A stretch of DNA of 6,149 nt, taken from an uncultured Oscillospiraceae bacterium (GTDB lineage Bacteria > Bacillota > Clostridia > Oscillospirales > Oscillospiraceae). The stretch is from NCBI GenBank assembly GCA_910587785.1, contig CAJUOA010000146.1, positions 1 to 6,149 of the forward strand. The letters are read 5' to 3'. This document shows, piece after piece, positions 1-5,901 of this stretch (the first letter of the stretch is position 1; each line of letters begins with the position of its first letter). The notes beneath the pieces are model-generated. The model saw only the letters and a program-made list of their open reading frames with translations, made no database searches and was not told the origin of the DNA. The position numbers and the translations under genes were made by a program.

Positions 1-10
1 GCCAAGTCTT

Positions 11-55
11 TGGCAGGGGCAGAAGGATTCGAACCCTCGGCACGCGGTTTTGGAG
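11..55 (-). tRNA. tRNA-Trp (CCA), 3' portion only
   Basis: Read on the minus strand, this is a tRNA from the anticodon loop to the 3' end. The loop CTCCAAA is at 55-49 with anticodon CCA at 53-51. The 3' anticodon stem ACCGC is at 48-44 and the variable loop GTGCC at 43-39. The T-arm (GAGGG, TTCGAAT, CCTTC) is at 38-22, with all five stem pairs possible including one G-U. The 3' acceptor strand TGCCCCT is at 21-15, followed by discriminator G and an encoded CCA at 13-11. The identity follows from the CCA anticodon and the close likeness to bacterial tRNA-Trp 3' halves. The 5' half is missing: the bases beyond position 55 cannot pair with the anticodon stem, and no D-arm or 5' acceptor strand (AGGGGCA) follows. 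It therefore cannot make a tRNA and is best read as a displaced or split copy. Confidence 0.85.
11..55. other. candidate attachment-site core (att) in tRNA-Trp
   Basis: Tyrosine-recombinase elements commonly use the stretch from the anticodon loop or T-loop to the 3' end of a tRNA gene as crossover identity block. Here tRNA identity stops exactly at the 5' edge of the anticodon loop (position 55) and switches to unrelated lower-GC DNA. This is the expected structure of the attR-like junction, or of an attP. On this reading positions 1-10 are chromosome downstream of tRNA-Trp and everything to the right of 55 is element-side DNA. No second copy of the core and no integrase gene lies in the window, so the call is inferred from the junction alone. 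A chimeric assembly join is the main alternative. Confidence 0.45.
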
Positions 56-179
56 TGGATGTGGAAAAGACATGAGAGGACATACAACAGCCAGTTTTCC
101 GCGCCGTTGAGCCGTTTGTGTTCCCGAAAAGTACGCCACAAAAGATTTTGATGATTTATTGATGATGTTGGATTTTCTC

Positions 180-201
180 AGCCCTCAAAAAGGGCTTTTT
201 T
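180..201 (+). terminator. rho-independent terminator (orphan)
   Basis: AGCCCT (180-185), loop CAAAA (186-190) and AGGGCT (191-196) form a perfect 6-bp stem followed by five T (197-201). It works only for rightward transcription: on the minus strand the T tract is on the wrong side. No rightward gene precedes it inside the window, so it either ended a gene that lay to the left before rearrangement, or it insulates the LysR-family gene from upstream transcription. Confidence 0.75.
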
Positions 202-343
202 CATCTGCTTGTCTGAAAAAACTCTCAGAAAACTACATAGATAATACCATGCACACAAGCTAACTGTCAAGAGTTCGACAGCTCAAAATTTGCGCCGCTA
301 AACAAAGAAAACAATCAATTGCATGAATCGCTCTCAAAAACTC

Positions 344-373
344 TTGCAGTCCAACGCCCCTACCTGATATACT
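344..373 (+). promoter_or_regulatory. sigma-A type promoter of the lysR-type gene (extended -10)
   Basis: The -10 box TATACT (368-373) is preceded by TG at 365-366, giving an extended -10. The possible -35 TTGCAG (344-349) is poor, 18 bases upstream. The start of transcription would fall near 380, leaving a leader of about 27 bases. The weak -35 suggests modest basal expression or dependence on a regulator. Confidence 0.55.
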
Positions 374-391
374 ATAAGTCAAAGTGAAAAT

Positions 392-399
392 GAGGGGAG
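392..399 (+). promoter_or_regulatory. ribosome binding site fixing a GTG start
   Basis: GAGGGGAG lies 7 bases before the GTG at 407-409. No ATG in this frame has a comparable site, and the protein beginning here has the standard LysR N-terminus (MDLRVLEYF), so the GTG start is supported. Confidence 0.8.
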
Positions 400-406
400 A
401 AACATA

Positions 407-1276
407 GTGGATTTACGCGTTCTCGAATACTTCCTGATGACCGCCGAAGAAGGCAGCATCACCCACGCCGCCGAGCTCCTCCACGTCTCCCAGCCCACCG
501 TTTCCCGGCAGCTGATGGACCTGGAGCGTGAGCTTGGCAAGACACTTTTCATCCGCACAAAAAAGAACGTCAGCCTCACAAAGGACGGCCTCCTCTTTCG
601 TGAGACCGCCCGGGAAATTCTCGCCCTCTACCAGAAGGCCGTGCGGGAAGACACCGGCGCCGCGGAGCTCTCCGGCGAGCTGTACCTGGGCATGGGCGAG
701 ACCGGCTCGGTGCGATTTTTGGCAGAGCAGATCGCCGCCTTTCAAGTGCTGCACCCCAGCGTACACTTCCACCTGATATCCGAAAACGCCGACCGCATAT
801 GCGAGGATATCGAGAAGGGGCTGCTGGACGCGGGATTTGTCATGCGGAATGTGAATCCGGCCACCTTTGAGATACTTGAGCTGGGCCTGACGGAGACCTG
901 GGGCGTGCTGGTGCCCGAGGGACACCCATTGGCCGGGGAGCCGGAGGTATCAGGCAGGCAGCTCCGGCAGGAGCGGCTGATATTGCCGGAGAACATTGTG
1001 TTCAAGCAGGAGCTCTTGCGCTGGCTGGGGCAGGGGACTGAAAGCCGGGTAGGGGCCACCTACAACCTCATCTACAACGCCTTCCCCCTGGCCCGAGCCG
1101 CCGGAGCGCTGATTGTCTGCCTGGGTACAGCCGGGGAGCGACAGGAGGGTCTGATTTTCCTACCATTCGCCAAGGGGAAGACCGCCTCGGCGTCACTGAT
1201 ATGGAAGAAAAAGCCCGTGCAGCCCCCGGCGCTGGAGGCGTTCTTTGAGCACATCATCCATACAGTTTTTGAATGA
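407..1276 (+). CDS. LysR-family transcriptional regulator
   Basis: This 289-residue protein is of normal length for a LysR-type regulator. Residues 1-61 form the winged helix-turn-helix: the recognition unit is AAELLHVSQPTVSRQL (about 21-36), followed by the linker-helix start LERELG and the wing FIRTKKNVSLTKDG. Residues from about 90 to the end form the effector-binding domain, beginning SGELYLGMGE and with the family-typical ADRICEDIEKGLLDAGF segment near 125-140. Such proteins work as cytoplasmic tetramers that bind a small co-inducer and activate nearby genes. It lies upstream of, and codirectional with, the operon at 1358-5839 rather than divergent, with an 81-base gap and no terminator between them. 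It most likely controls that operon, and perhaps itself, but the ligand cannot be told from sequence. Confidence 0.93.
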   Translation: MDLRVLEYFLMTAEEGSITHAAELLHVSQPTVSRQLMDLERELGKTLFIRTKKNVSLTKDGLLFRETAREILALYQKAVREDTGAAELSGELYLGMGETGSVRFLAEQIAAFQVLHPSVHFHLISENADRICEDIEKGLLDAGFVMRNVNPATFEILELGLTETWGVLVPEGHPLAGEPEVSGRQLRQERLILPENIVFKQELLRWLGQGTESRVGATYNLIYNAFPLARAAGALIVCLGTAGERQEGLIFLPFAKGKTASASLIWKKKPVQPPALEAFFEHIIHTVFE

Positions 1277-1285
1277 TAACTCATT

Positions 1286-1301
1286 TGAAATAGATATTTC
1301 A
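1286..1301. promoter_or_regulatory. 16-bp perfect palindrome, candidate operator
   Basis: TGAAATA (1286-1292), GA, TATTTCA (1295-1301) is a perfect inverted repeat with 7-bp arms. Its right arm overlaps the -35 box (1298-1303) of the operon promoter. It is AT-rich with no T tract, so it is not a terminator. The placement fits a transcription factor site: an activator overlapping -35 or a repressor blocking it. The LysR protein encoded just upstream is the obvious candidate, though the classical T-N11-A spacing is not an exact fit to this dyad centre. Confidence 0.55.
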
Positions 1302-1326
1302 CATTTTACTGACCTTCTGTTATAAT
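1298..1326 (+). promoter_or_regulatory. strong sigma-A type promoter of the operon
   Basis: The -35 box TTCACA (1298-1303, five of six consensus bases) and the perfect -10 box TATAAT (1321-1326) are separated by the optimal 17 bases. Transcription would start near 1333, about 25 bases before the first ATG. AGGAGGT at 1344-1350 then sits 7 bases before the start codon. A near-consensus promoter with an overlapping palindrome favours control by occlusion or repositioning over recruitment alone. Confidence 0.8.
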
Positions 1327-1357
1327 GTAGTCAACACAAAAACAGGAGGTCATTTTC

Positions 1358-2515
1358 ATGAAAAACTTTTTCTATCACGCACCGGTAAAGGTACTGTTCG
1401 GCGAGGGCGGTGTTGACAAGTATCTGGCGGCAGAGCTGGCGGCTTACGGCAAAAATATCATGCTGGCTTACGGCGGCGGCTCCGTGAAGCAGAGCGGGCT
1501 CTACGACCAGCTGGTCAGCATTTTAGAGCAGGCAGGCAAGACTGTCGTTGACTTCGGCGGCATCACCTCCAACCCCACTTATGACATGGTGGTGAAGGGT
1601 GCTGAGACTGTCAAAAGCCAGAACGTAGACTTCATTCTGGCCGTGGGCGGCGGCTCGGTGATGGACTGTGTGAAGGTCATCTCGGCAGCGGCGAAGGCCC
1701 CCGGTGACTACTGGAAGCTGATTTTCGAGGACCATTACTACCCCATGAGCGGCACACCCTGGGGCGCTGTCGTCACCCTCTCGGGCACCGGCTCGGAAAT
1801 GAACGGGCTGGGCGGTATCAGCAATAAGGCGCTGAACACGAAAGCCACCATGCCGGGCACCCCCGCCGGCTTCGCTATCTGCGACCCCAGCTACCTGCTG
1901 ACTGTGCCCGAGAAACAGCTTGCCTCCGGCATTTTTGACAACCTGAGCCACTGCATGGAAACCTACTTCGGCCCCGGCGAGTGCGTGTCCGACGCCATGA
2001 ACGAGGCCGTCATGCACGATATTATTGAGAATGCCCGGGCCTGGCGGAGGGACCCCAAGAATATCGAGATTCTCGGCAACCTCATGTGGGATTCCTCCCT
2101 GCCCCAGACGTTCCTCTTCAACTGCGGCAAGGAGGGCGGCTTCCAGTGCCACCCCATCGAGGCCCAGCTTTGCGCCTACACTGGCAGTAACCATGGCATG
2201 GCCCTTGCAGTCATACACCCCAGTTACTACCGGCACATTGTGAAGGATATGCCCGAAAAATTCGCCCGGTTTGGGCAGAGGGTGTTCGACTTAGACCCCG
2301 CCGGGAAGACCACTCAAGAGCTGGCGGACGAGGCTGTGGAGGCTGTGGCGAATTTTGTGAAGGAGCTGGGGCTGGACAGCAGCTTTACCGGGCTGGGGCT
2401 GAAGGTGGACGAGGATATCTTGCGCAAGGTCGCGGAGAGTTGCGGCGTGAACGAGAGTATGCCCCGGGTGCTGCCCAGGGAGGAAATTTTTCAGATGTTG
2501 AGGGAAGTCATGTAA
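1358..2515 (+). CDS. iron-containing alcohol dehydrogenase (YqhD/BdhA-like)
   Basis: The protein has 385 residues, normal for group III Fe-type dehydrogenases, which reversibly reduce aldehydes or ketones to alcohols in the cytoplasm with NAD(P)H. The N-terminal Rossmann-like half carries AYGGGSVK (37-44), as in YqhD/BdhA proteins that prefer NADPH, then GGGSVMDCVK (97-106) and SGTGSEMN (142-149). The helical half supplies the metal ligands: Asp194 and His198 in FDNLSH, His265 in QCHPIE and His279 in SNHG. All four are present, so metal binding should be intact. One oddity is that the His usually found four residues after the third ligand (HxxxH) is Ala269 (codon GCC, 2162-2164). This is the first gene of the operon, with its own strong promoter and ribosome site; the next gene starts after 18 bases. 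Family assignment is secure; substrate is unknown, and reactive-aldehyde reduction is only an inference from YqhD. Confidence 0.95.
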   Translation: MKNFFYHAPVKVLFGEGGVDKYLAAELAAYGKNIMLAYGGGSVKQSGLYDQLVSILEQAGKTVVDFGGITSNPTYDMVVKGAETVKSQNVDFILAVGGGSVMDCVKVISAAAKAPGDYWKLIFEDHYYPMSGTPWGAVVTLSGTGSEMNGLGGISNKALNTKATMPGTPAGFAICDPSYLLTVPEKQLASGIFDNLSHCMETYFGPGECVSDAMNEAVMHDIIENARAWRRDPKNIEILGNLMWDSSLPQTFLFNCGKEGGFQCHPIEAQLCAYTGSNHGMALAVIHPSYYRHIVKDMPEKFARFGQRVFDLDPAGKTTQELADEAVEAVANFVKELGLDSSFTGLGLKVDEDILRKVAESCGVNESMPRVLPREEIFQMLREVM

Positions 2516-2533
2516 CCAAAAGGAGGAAGAACC

Positions 2534-2932
2534 ATGAGCGGCACACTGTTCCCCAAAGGCGGGCCGAACCCCGCCGGAGCCTATTTCACCGGGCAGTCCT
2601 ATCTGTCTGCCTTGAGCGAGGCGGGCGTGCAGATCTTCAATGTCACCTTCGAGCCGGGATGCCGGAACTTCTGGCACATCCACCACGCCAAGTCCGGCGG
2701 CGGGCAGATACTGCTCTGTACCCAAGGCCGGGGCTGGTATCAGGAGTGGGATAAAGAACCCAGGGAGCTTCGCCCCGGGGACGTAGTGAACATTCCATCA
2801 GAGGTCAAGCACTGGCACGGCGCGGCAAATGACAGCGAATTTGTCCATGTGGCGGTCGAGGTGCCCGGGGAGGATTATTCTACCCAGTGGTGCGAGCCGG
2901 TCAGCGACGAGGAATACAGCAAACTGCCCTGA
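2534..2932 (+). CDS. small single-domain cupin protein
   Basis: This 132-residue soluble protein is a single conserved-barrel cupin. Motif 1 spans EPGCRNFWHIH to the Gly at 65, giving metal ligands His48 and His50. The usual Glu position of motif 1 is Gln58 (GGGQILL). Motif 2 runs from PGDVV (81-85) to His93 in KHWHGA. Three His are therefore kept, and a divalent metal site is plausible. AGGAGG (2521-2526) precedes the ATG by 7 bases. Cupins of this type are often encoded beside, or fused to, carboxymuconolactone-decarboxylase-family domains, and here the next gene is exactly that, 21 bases on. They may act as isomerases, dioxygenases or quality-control proteins on reactive small molecules; which applies here cannot be told. 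Fold is confident, activity is not. Confidence 0.9.
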   Translation: MSGTLFPKGGPNPAGAYFTGQSYLSALSEAGVQIFNVTFEPGCRNFWHIHHAKSGGGQILLCTQGRGWYQEWDKEPRELRPGDVVNIPSEVKHWHGAANDSEFVHVAVEVPGEDYSTQWCEPVSDEEYSKLP

Positions 2933-2953
2933 ACAGGAAAGGAGCAAGAGAGA

Positions 2954-3679
2954 ATGGACACTAAGAAGATATTTCCGGGTCTCGCCCAGACCGACCCGGA
3001 GTTCGCTCAAATTTTCACAAACTTCGCCTTTGGTGAGGTGCTGAGTATTTCCCCAGAGCTGGAGCCTCTGGCGGAACCCACCCGCTATCTGGCAATCTTA
3101 GCCACCCTGCTGGGCTGTCAGGGGCTGGATGCCTTCCGGCTCATGCTGCCCCTGGCCCTGGACGGCGGGCTGACCCCCATAGAGGTGAAGGAAACTGTGT
3201 ACCAGGCCGCGGCCTATCTGGGATTGGGCCGTATGCTGCCCTTCCTGGACGCGGTCAACGAGGAATTGACCCGCAGGGGCATAGCCCTGCCATTGGAGCC
3301 CCAAGGCACCGTCGAGCCCGAACAGCGCCGGGAGGCGGGGAACCAGGTGCAAGTGGAGGCATTCGGTGAGGGTCTGCGTGAGAGCTGGAAGCAAGGCCCC
3401 AAGGAGAAACGGCACATCAATAGCTGGCTTGCCAGCAACTGCTTTGGTGACTACTATACCCGCAAGGGGCTTAGTCTGCCTCAGCGGGAGATGATCACCT
3501 TCTGCTTCCTGGCGGCACAGGGCGGCTGTGAACCCCAACTTACCGCCCATGCCCGGGCTAATATGACCGTGGGTAATGACCGGCTTTTCCTGATCCAGGT
3601 GGTCAGCCAGTGCCTGCCCTATATCGGCTATCCCAGAAGCCTGAACGCCCTGAACTGCATCGAAAACGCTTCAAAATAA
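2954..3679 (+). CDS. carboxymuconolactone decarboxylase (CMD/AhpD-like) family protein, two tandem domains
   Basis: The 241-residue protein is about twice the length of a single CMD domain and contains two. The C-terminal copy (about 145-241) has an intact-looking active-site pattern: Glu179 after LPQR, Cys192 in GGCEPQ and His199 in TAHARAN. The N-terminal copy (about 15-110) keeps Cys55 in LLGCQG, but Arg62 stands where the His is in the second copy, and the Glu position appears lost with shorter spacing, so it is probably structural or altered. Family members include PcaC and the AhpD peroxidase partner, but AhpD has a CxxC redox pair that is absent here. No other protocatechuate-pathway genes are present, so a PcaC name would be wrong. 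AAAGGAG (2938-2944) supports the ATG. It is likely a partner of the upstream cupin. Function unknown; a decarboxylase-, hydrolase- or thiol-redox-type reaction is possible. Confidence 0.88.
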   Translation: MDTKKIFPGLAQTDPEFAQIFTNFAFGEVLSISPELEPLAEPTRYLAILATLLGCQGLDAFRLMLPLALDGGLTPIEVKETVYQAAAYLGLGRMLPFLDAVNEELTRRGIALPLEPQGTVEPEQRREAGNQVQVEAFGEGLRESWKQGPKEKRHINSWLASNCFGDYYTRKGLSLPQREMITFCFLAAQGGCEPQLTAHARANMTVGNDRLFLIQVVSQCLPYIGYPRSLNALNCIENASK

Positions 3680-3681
3680 TC

Positions 3682-3688
3682 AAGGAGG
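3682..3688 (+). promoter_or_regulatory. ribosome binding site that fixes the EFR1 start
   Basis: AAGGAGG lies 8 bases before the ATG at 3697. The frame is open back to an ATG at 3610, but that start overlaps the preceding gene by 70 bases, has no such site, and would add a non-homologous tail in front of the flavodoxin beta-strand MVLYFTATGNS. Confidence 0.85.
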
Positions 3689-3696
3689 AAAACATC

Positions 3697-4470
3697 ATGG
3701 TTCTTTACTTCACCGCCACCGGCAACAGCCTTTATGCCGCAAAGCAGTTCGACATGGAGCTGGTCAGCATCCCCCAGGAGCTGAAAAAGACGGAGCGTCA
3801 TTATAAGGCTGATTCTATCGGCATCGTTTGCCCGCTCTATGAGCTGGATATGCCCGAGGTCATCAAGGAGTTTATCAAAAACTCGGAGTTCGAGACAGAT
3901 TACTTTTACATCGTCATCACCTACGGCTGCCACCACGGCGGCGTGGCTGAGCGGGTACAGGAGTATCTTACAAGTATCGGCAAAAAGGCCGACTACATCA
4001 ACACCGTTATCATGCTGGACAACGCCCTGCTGGTGTTCGACATGGAGGAACAGAAAAAGCTGGAGCCTGAGAAGAAGGTTGACGATCATTTAGCCGCCAT
4101 CAAGGCCGACATCGATGGCAGAAAGCGGGAGATACAGTTCGCCTCGCAAGGTGAGAAAGACTTCTATCAGGGGTTTGTCAGCATGATAAAAGAGAATGGC
4201 CCCATGCTGGCAAAGCCCTACTACCGGGTGACGGAGGACTGCATCGGCTGTGGTATATGCTCACGGGTGTGCCCAATGGGGTGCGTAAACGTGAGAGAGG
4301 GCAGGGCCGAACACGACTATACCGACTGTGCCAGCTGTATGGCCTGCATCCACGCCTGCCCACAGAAGTCCATACAGTTCGCCACGTTTAAAGAGGTCAA
4401 TCCTGAGCACCGCTACCGCAACCCCAACATCCCGCTCAGGGAGATTATTGCGGGGAACTGTCAGAAGTAA
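3697..4470 (+). CDS. EFR1-type flavodoxin/2[4Fe-4S] ferredoxin fusion
   Basis: This 257-residue cytoplasmic electron carrier joins two modules. Residues 1 to about 165 are a short flavodoxin-like domain starting with the FMN phosphate loop TATGNS (6-11) and with the YGCHHGG segment (76-82) typical of EFR1 proteins. Residues 180-228 are a bacterial-type ferredoxin with two [4Fe-4S] motifs: CIGCGICSRVCP (Cys182, 185, 188, 192) and CASCMACIHACP (Cys211, 214, 217, 221). All eight ligands are present, so two low-potential clusters should form. Such proteins pass electrons between ferredoxin-linked metabolism and flavin in anaerobes; the partner enzyme is not known. The gene sits between the CMD-family gene (17-base gap) and the hydrolase gene (13-base gap), pointing to a redox step within the operon's pathway. 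An oxygen-sensitive carrier fits a strict anaerobe. Confidence 0.92.
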   Translation: MVLYFTATGNSLYAAKQFDMELVSIPQELKKTERHYKADSIGIVCPLYELDMPEVIKEFIKNSEFETDYFYIVITYGCHHGGVAERVQEYLTSIGKKADYINTVIMLDNALLVFDMEEQKKLEPEKKVDDHLAAIKADIDGRKREIQFASQGEKDFYQGFVSMIKENGPMLAKPYYRVTEDCIGCGICSRVCPMGCVNVREGRAEHDYTDCASCMACIHACPQKSIQFATFKEVNPEHRYRNPNIPLREIIAGNCQK

Positions 4471-4476
4471 AGGAGG
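4471..4476 (+). promoter_or_regulatory. ribosome binding site that fixes the hydrolase start
   Basis: AGGAGG directly follows the stop codon of the EFR1 gene and lies 7 bases before the ATG at 4484. The frame stays open upstream to 4328, but that would overlap the ferredoxin coding region by 143 bases with a low-complexity Ser/Thr/Arg/Pro-rich peptide that is plainly an off-frame reading. Confidence 0.85.
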
Positions 4477-4483
4477 ACAAACC

Positions 4484-5839
4484 ATGTACCCATACAAAAC
4501 CTTCACCGTTGTCACCGACAACGGCCCCTATATCACCAAACTCATCCTCAAGGCCCCGGAAACTGTCCGGGCCGAGTGCATAGACAAAGACACCTTCTCC
4601 GTCTACGTGGAGCGCATCGACCCCAAGACCGGCAAGGGCTTCCTTGAGAACCACACCTGGCCCGGTCCGAAGATTTTTCCTTCCCAGGGCTACCGCCCGG
4701 TGTCGGCGGCGTACCCCTGCGACGAGAACGGCGGTAAGGTCTACCAGTCGGGGCACATCGCTCTGGAGATGCCCTACCAGATGGGCGCTCCCATCGGCTA
4801 CTCTATGGCGGCGAGCCTCCGGGAGGGCGGCTACAACGCCCTGGTGGAATGCCGCTACCGGGTCACCCAGGTGAAGGATATCCCCGGCGAGGTGCCTATA
4901 AACGGCTGGATATTCGACGAGTCCCAGGGGGATATCTGCCCACAGCTGAGGGGCTGGCAGAATGGGTGCTCCCACTATGAGCCGCTCCCTCTGAACTACG
5001 GCTATTTCACCCCGGACTTGGACCATGCCAAGCAAAGCTTCACCGCCCTGGACAGCAACTACGGCGACGAGTGGGAGCATACCTTCCCGGAGAAGCTGCC
5101 CCTGGTGATCTGGCTCCACGGCCACGGCGAGGGCGGCGATGACCCGGCTTTGGCCTACACCGGCAACAAGGTGGTGGCCATCTCCTCCGACGATATTCAA
5201 CGCAAGCTGGGCGGCGCGGGCTATGTGCTGGCCCCCCAGTGCCCCACCTTCTGGATGAATTCCGGTGCGGTGAACCATCAGGATCCCAAGGAGCTTACCA
5301 GCAGCAAAAGTATGTACACCGAGGCGGTGAAGGCCGTGATTGACGAGTTCATCGACCTTCACCCCGACATCGACCGGGACAGGGTGTACATCGGCGGCTG
5401 TTCCAACGGCGGGTTTATGACCATGCGGATGCTTCTGAGCTACCCGGACTTCTTTGCCGCCGCCTATCCGGTGTGCGAGGCCCTGCGGCCCAGCGACTTC
5501 TCAGAGCAGGATATTGAGAACCTCAAACACCTGCCTATGTGGTTCACCCAGGCCGAGAACGACCCAATCGTGCCTCCGGACGGTCTTGTGCTGCCCCTGG
5601 TACGGCGGCTGAAGGCGGCGGGTGCGGAGAATGTCCATGTTTCCCTGTTTGAGCGGATCGTGGACCAGTCCGGGCTGCATAAGGACGGCCAGGGCAGGCC
5701 GCTGGAGTATATGGGGCACTTCTCTTGGATACACACCTTTAACGATGACTGTGTGTATGATCTGGATGGGACGAGAGTCATGCACGAGGGGCGGCCGGTG
5801 ACCTTGTGGCGCTGGATGGGGAGGCAGTGCAGAAAATAG
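4484..5839 (+). CDS. alpha/beta-fold serine hydrolase (esterase/PHB-depolymerase-like) with N-terminal beta-rich domain
   Basis: The 451-residue protein has no signal peptide or membrane segment, so it acts in the cytoplasm. The first ~150 residues are beta-rich and resemble the Ig-like N-terminal domain of some bacterial esterases (inference from layout). The catalytic domain starts near 205 with LPLVIWLHGHGEGG, whose HGxG part provides the oxyanion hole. The nucleophile elbow is GCSNG (305-309) with Ser307 after VYIG. Likely acid and base are Asp360 in AENDPIV and His412 in GHFSW. A complete triad suggests an active esterase, peptidase or similar ester-bond hydrolase. It is the last gene of the operon, and no terminator follows within the window. 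A large cytoplasmic hydrolase in a redox operon suggests a step that releases an alcohol, acid or carbonyl for the iron ADH; this is inference. The substrate is unknown. Confidence 0.9.
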   Translation: MYPYKTFTVVTDNGPYITKLILKAPETVRAECIDKDTFSVYVERIDPKTGKGFLENHTWPGPKIFPSQGYRPVSAAYPCDENGGKVYQSGHIALEMPYQMGAPIGYSMAASLREGGYNALVECRYRVTQVKDIPGEVPINGWIFDESQGDICPQLRGWQNGCSHYEPLPLNYGYFTPDLDHAKQSFTALDSNYGDEWEHTFPEKLPLVIWLHGHGEGGDDPALAYTGNKVVAISSDDIQRKLGGAGYVLAPQCPTFWMNSGAVNHQDPKELTSSKSMYTEAVKAVIDEFIDLHPDIDRDRVYIGGCSNGGFMTMRMLLSYPDFFAAAYPVCEALRPSDFSEQDIENLKHLPMWFTQAENDPIVPPDGLVLPLVRRLKAAGAENVHVSLFERIVDQSGLHKDGQGRPLEYMGHFSWIHTFNDDCVYDLDGTRVMHEGRPVTLWRWMGRQCRK

Positions 5840-5888
5840 AGGGACATACGGAAAAGGGCATGCCAGAAAACACCTAACATCAACCAAG

Positions 5889-5901
5889 CAACAGGCTGTT
5901 G
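5889..5901. repeat. short perfect dyad CAACAG-G-CTGTTG
   Basis: Two 6-bp arms flank a single central G. The loop is too short for an RNA hairpin with the full stem and no T tract follows, so it is not a terminator. It may be a protein-binding site or chance. Confidence 0.4.

Larger units (their letters stand above)
56..406. other. gene-free stretch between tRNA fragment and lysR-type gene
   Basis: I find no convincing coding region here. The visible content is an orphan rho-independent terminator (180-201), a weak imperfect dyad CTGTC-N8-GACAG (264-281), a near-repeat of CTCTCAgAAAACT (222-234) and CTCTCAAAAACT (331-342), and the promoter and ribosome site of the LysR-family gene (344-399). 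It is visibly more AT-rich than the operon. A motif GCCACAA at 135-141 is the inverse of the TTGTGGC repeats found at 5976-5991. The short open frames across 1-170 include the usual peptide shadow of a tRNA and have no start or ribosome site. Confidence 0.7.

Noticed and set aside
11..60. A tRNA interrupted by a group I intron in the anticodon loop
   Set aside because: The break is at the 5' edge of the loop, and I find no 5' tRNA-Trp half on the minus strand further right.
2954..3679. Naming the CMD protein PcaC or placing it in the beta-ketoadipate pathway
   Set aside because: No other pathway gene is present, the protein has two domains, and the operon context is anaerobic redox chemistry.
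3610..3696. Longer start for the EFR1 protein at ATG 3610
   Set aside because: It overlaps the CMD gene out of frame, lacks a ribosome site, and the family N-terminus begins at ATG 3697 behind AAGGAGG.
4328..4483. Longer start for the hydrolase at ATG 4328
   Set aside because: The extra 52 residues are an off-frame reading of the ferredoxin cysteine region; AGGAGG at 4471-4476 points to ATG 4484.
4445..5362. 305-codon open frame on the minus strand, and several other antisense frames (e.g. 1523-2236, 3628-4089)
   Set aside because: They lie opposite well-identified genes, have no ribosome sites or recognisable domains, and are expected shadows of GC-rich coding DNA.
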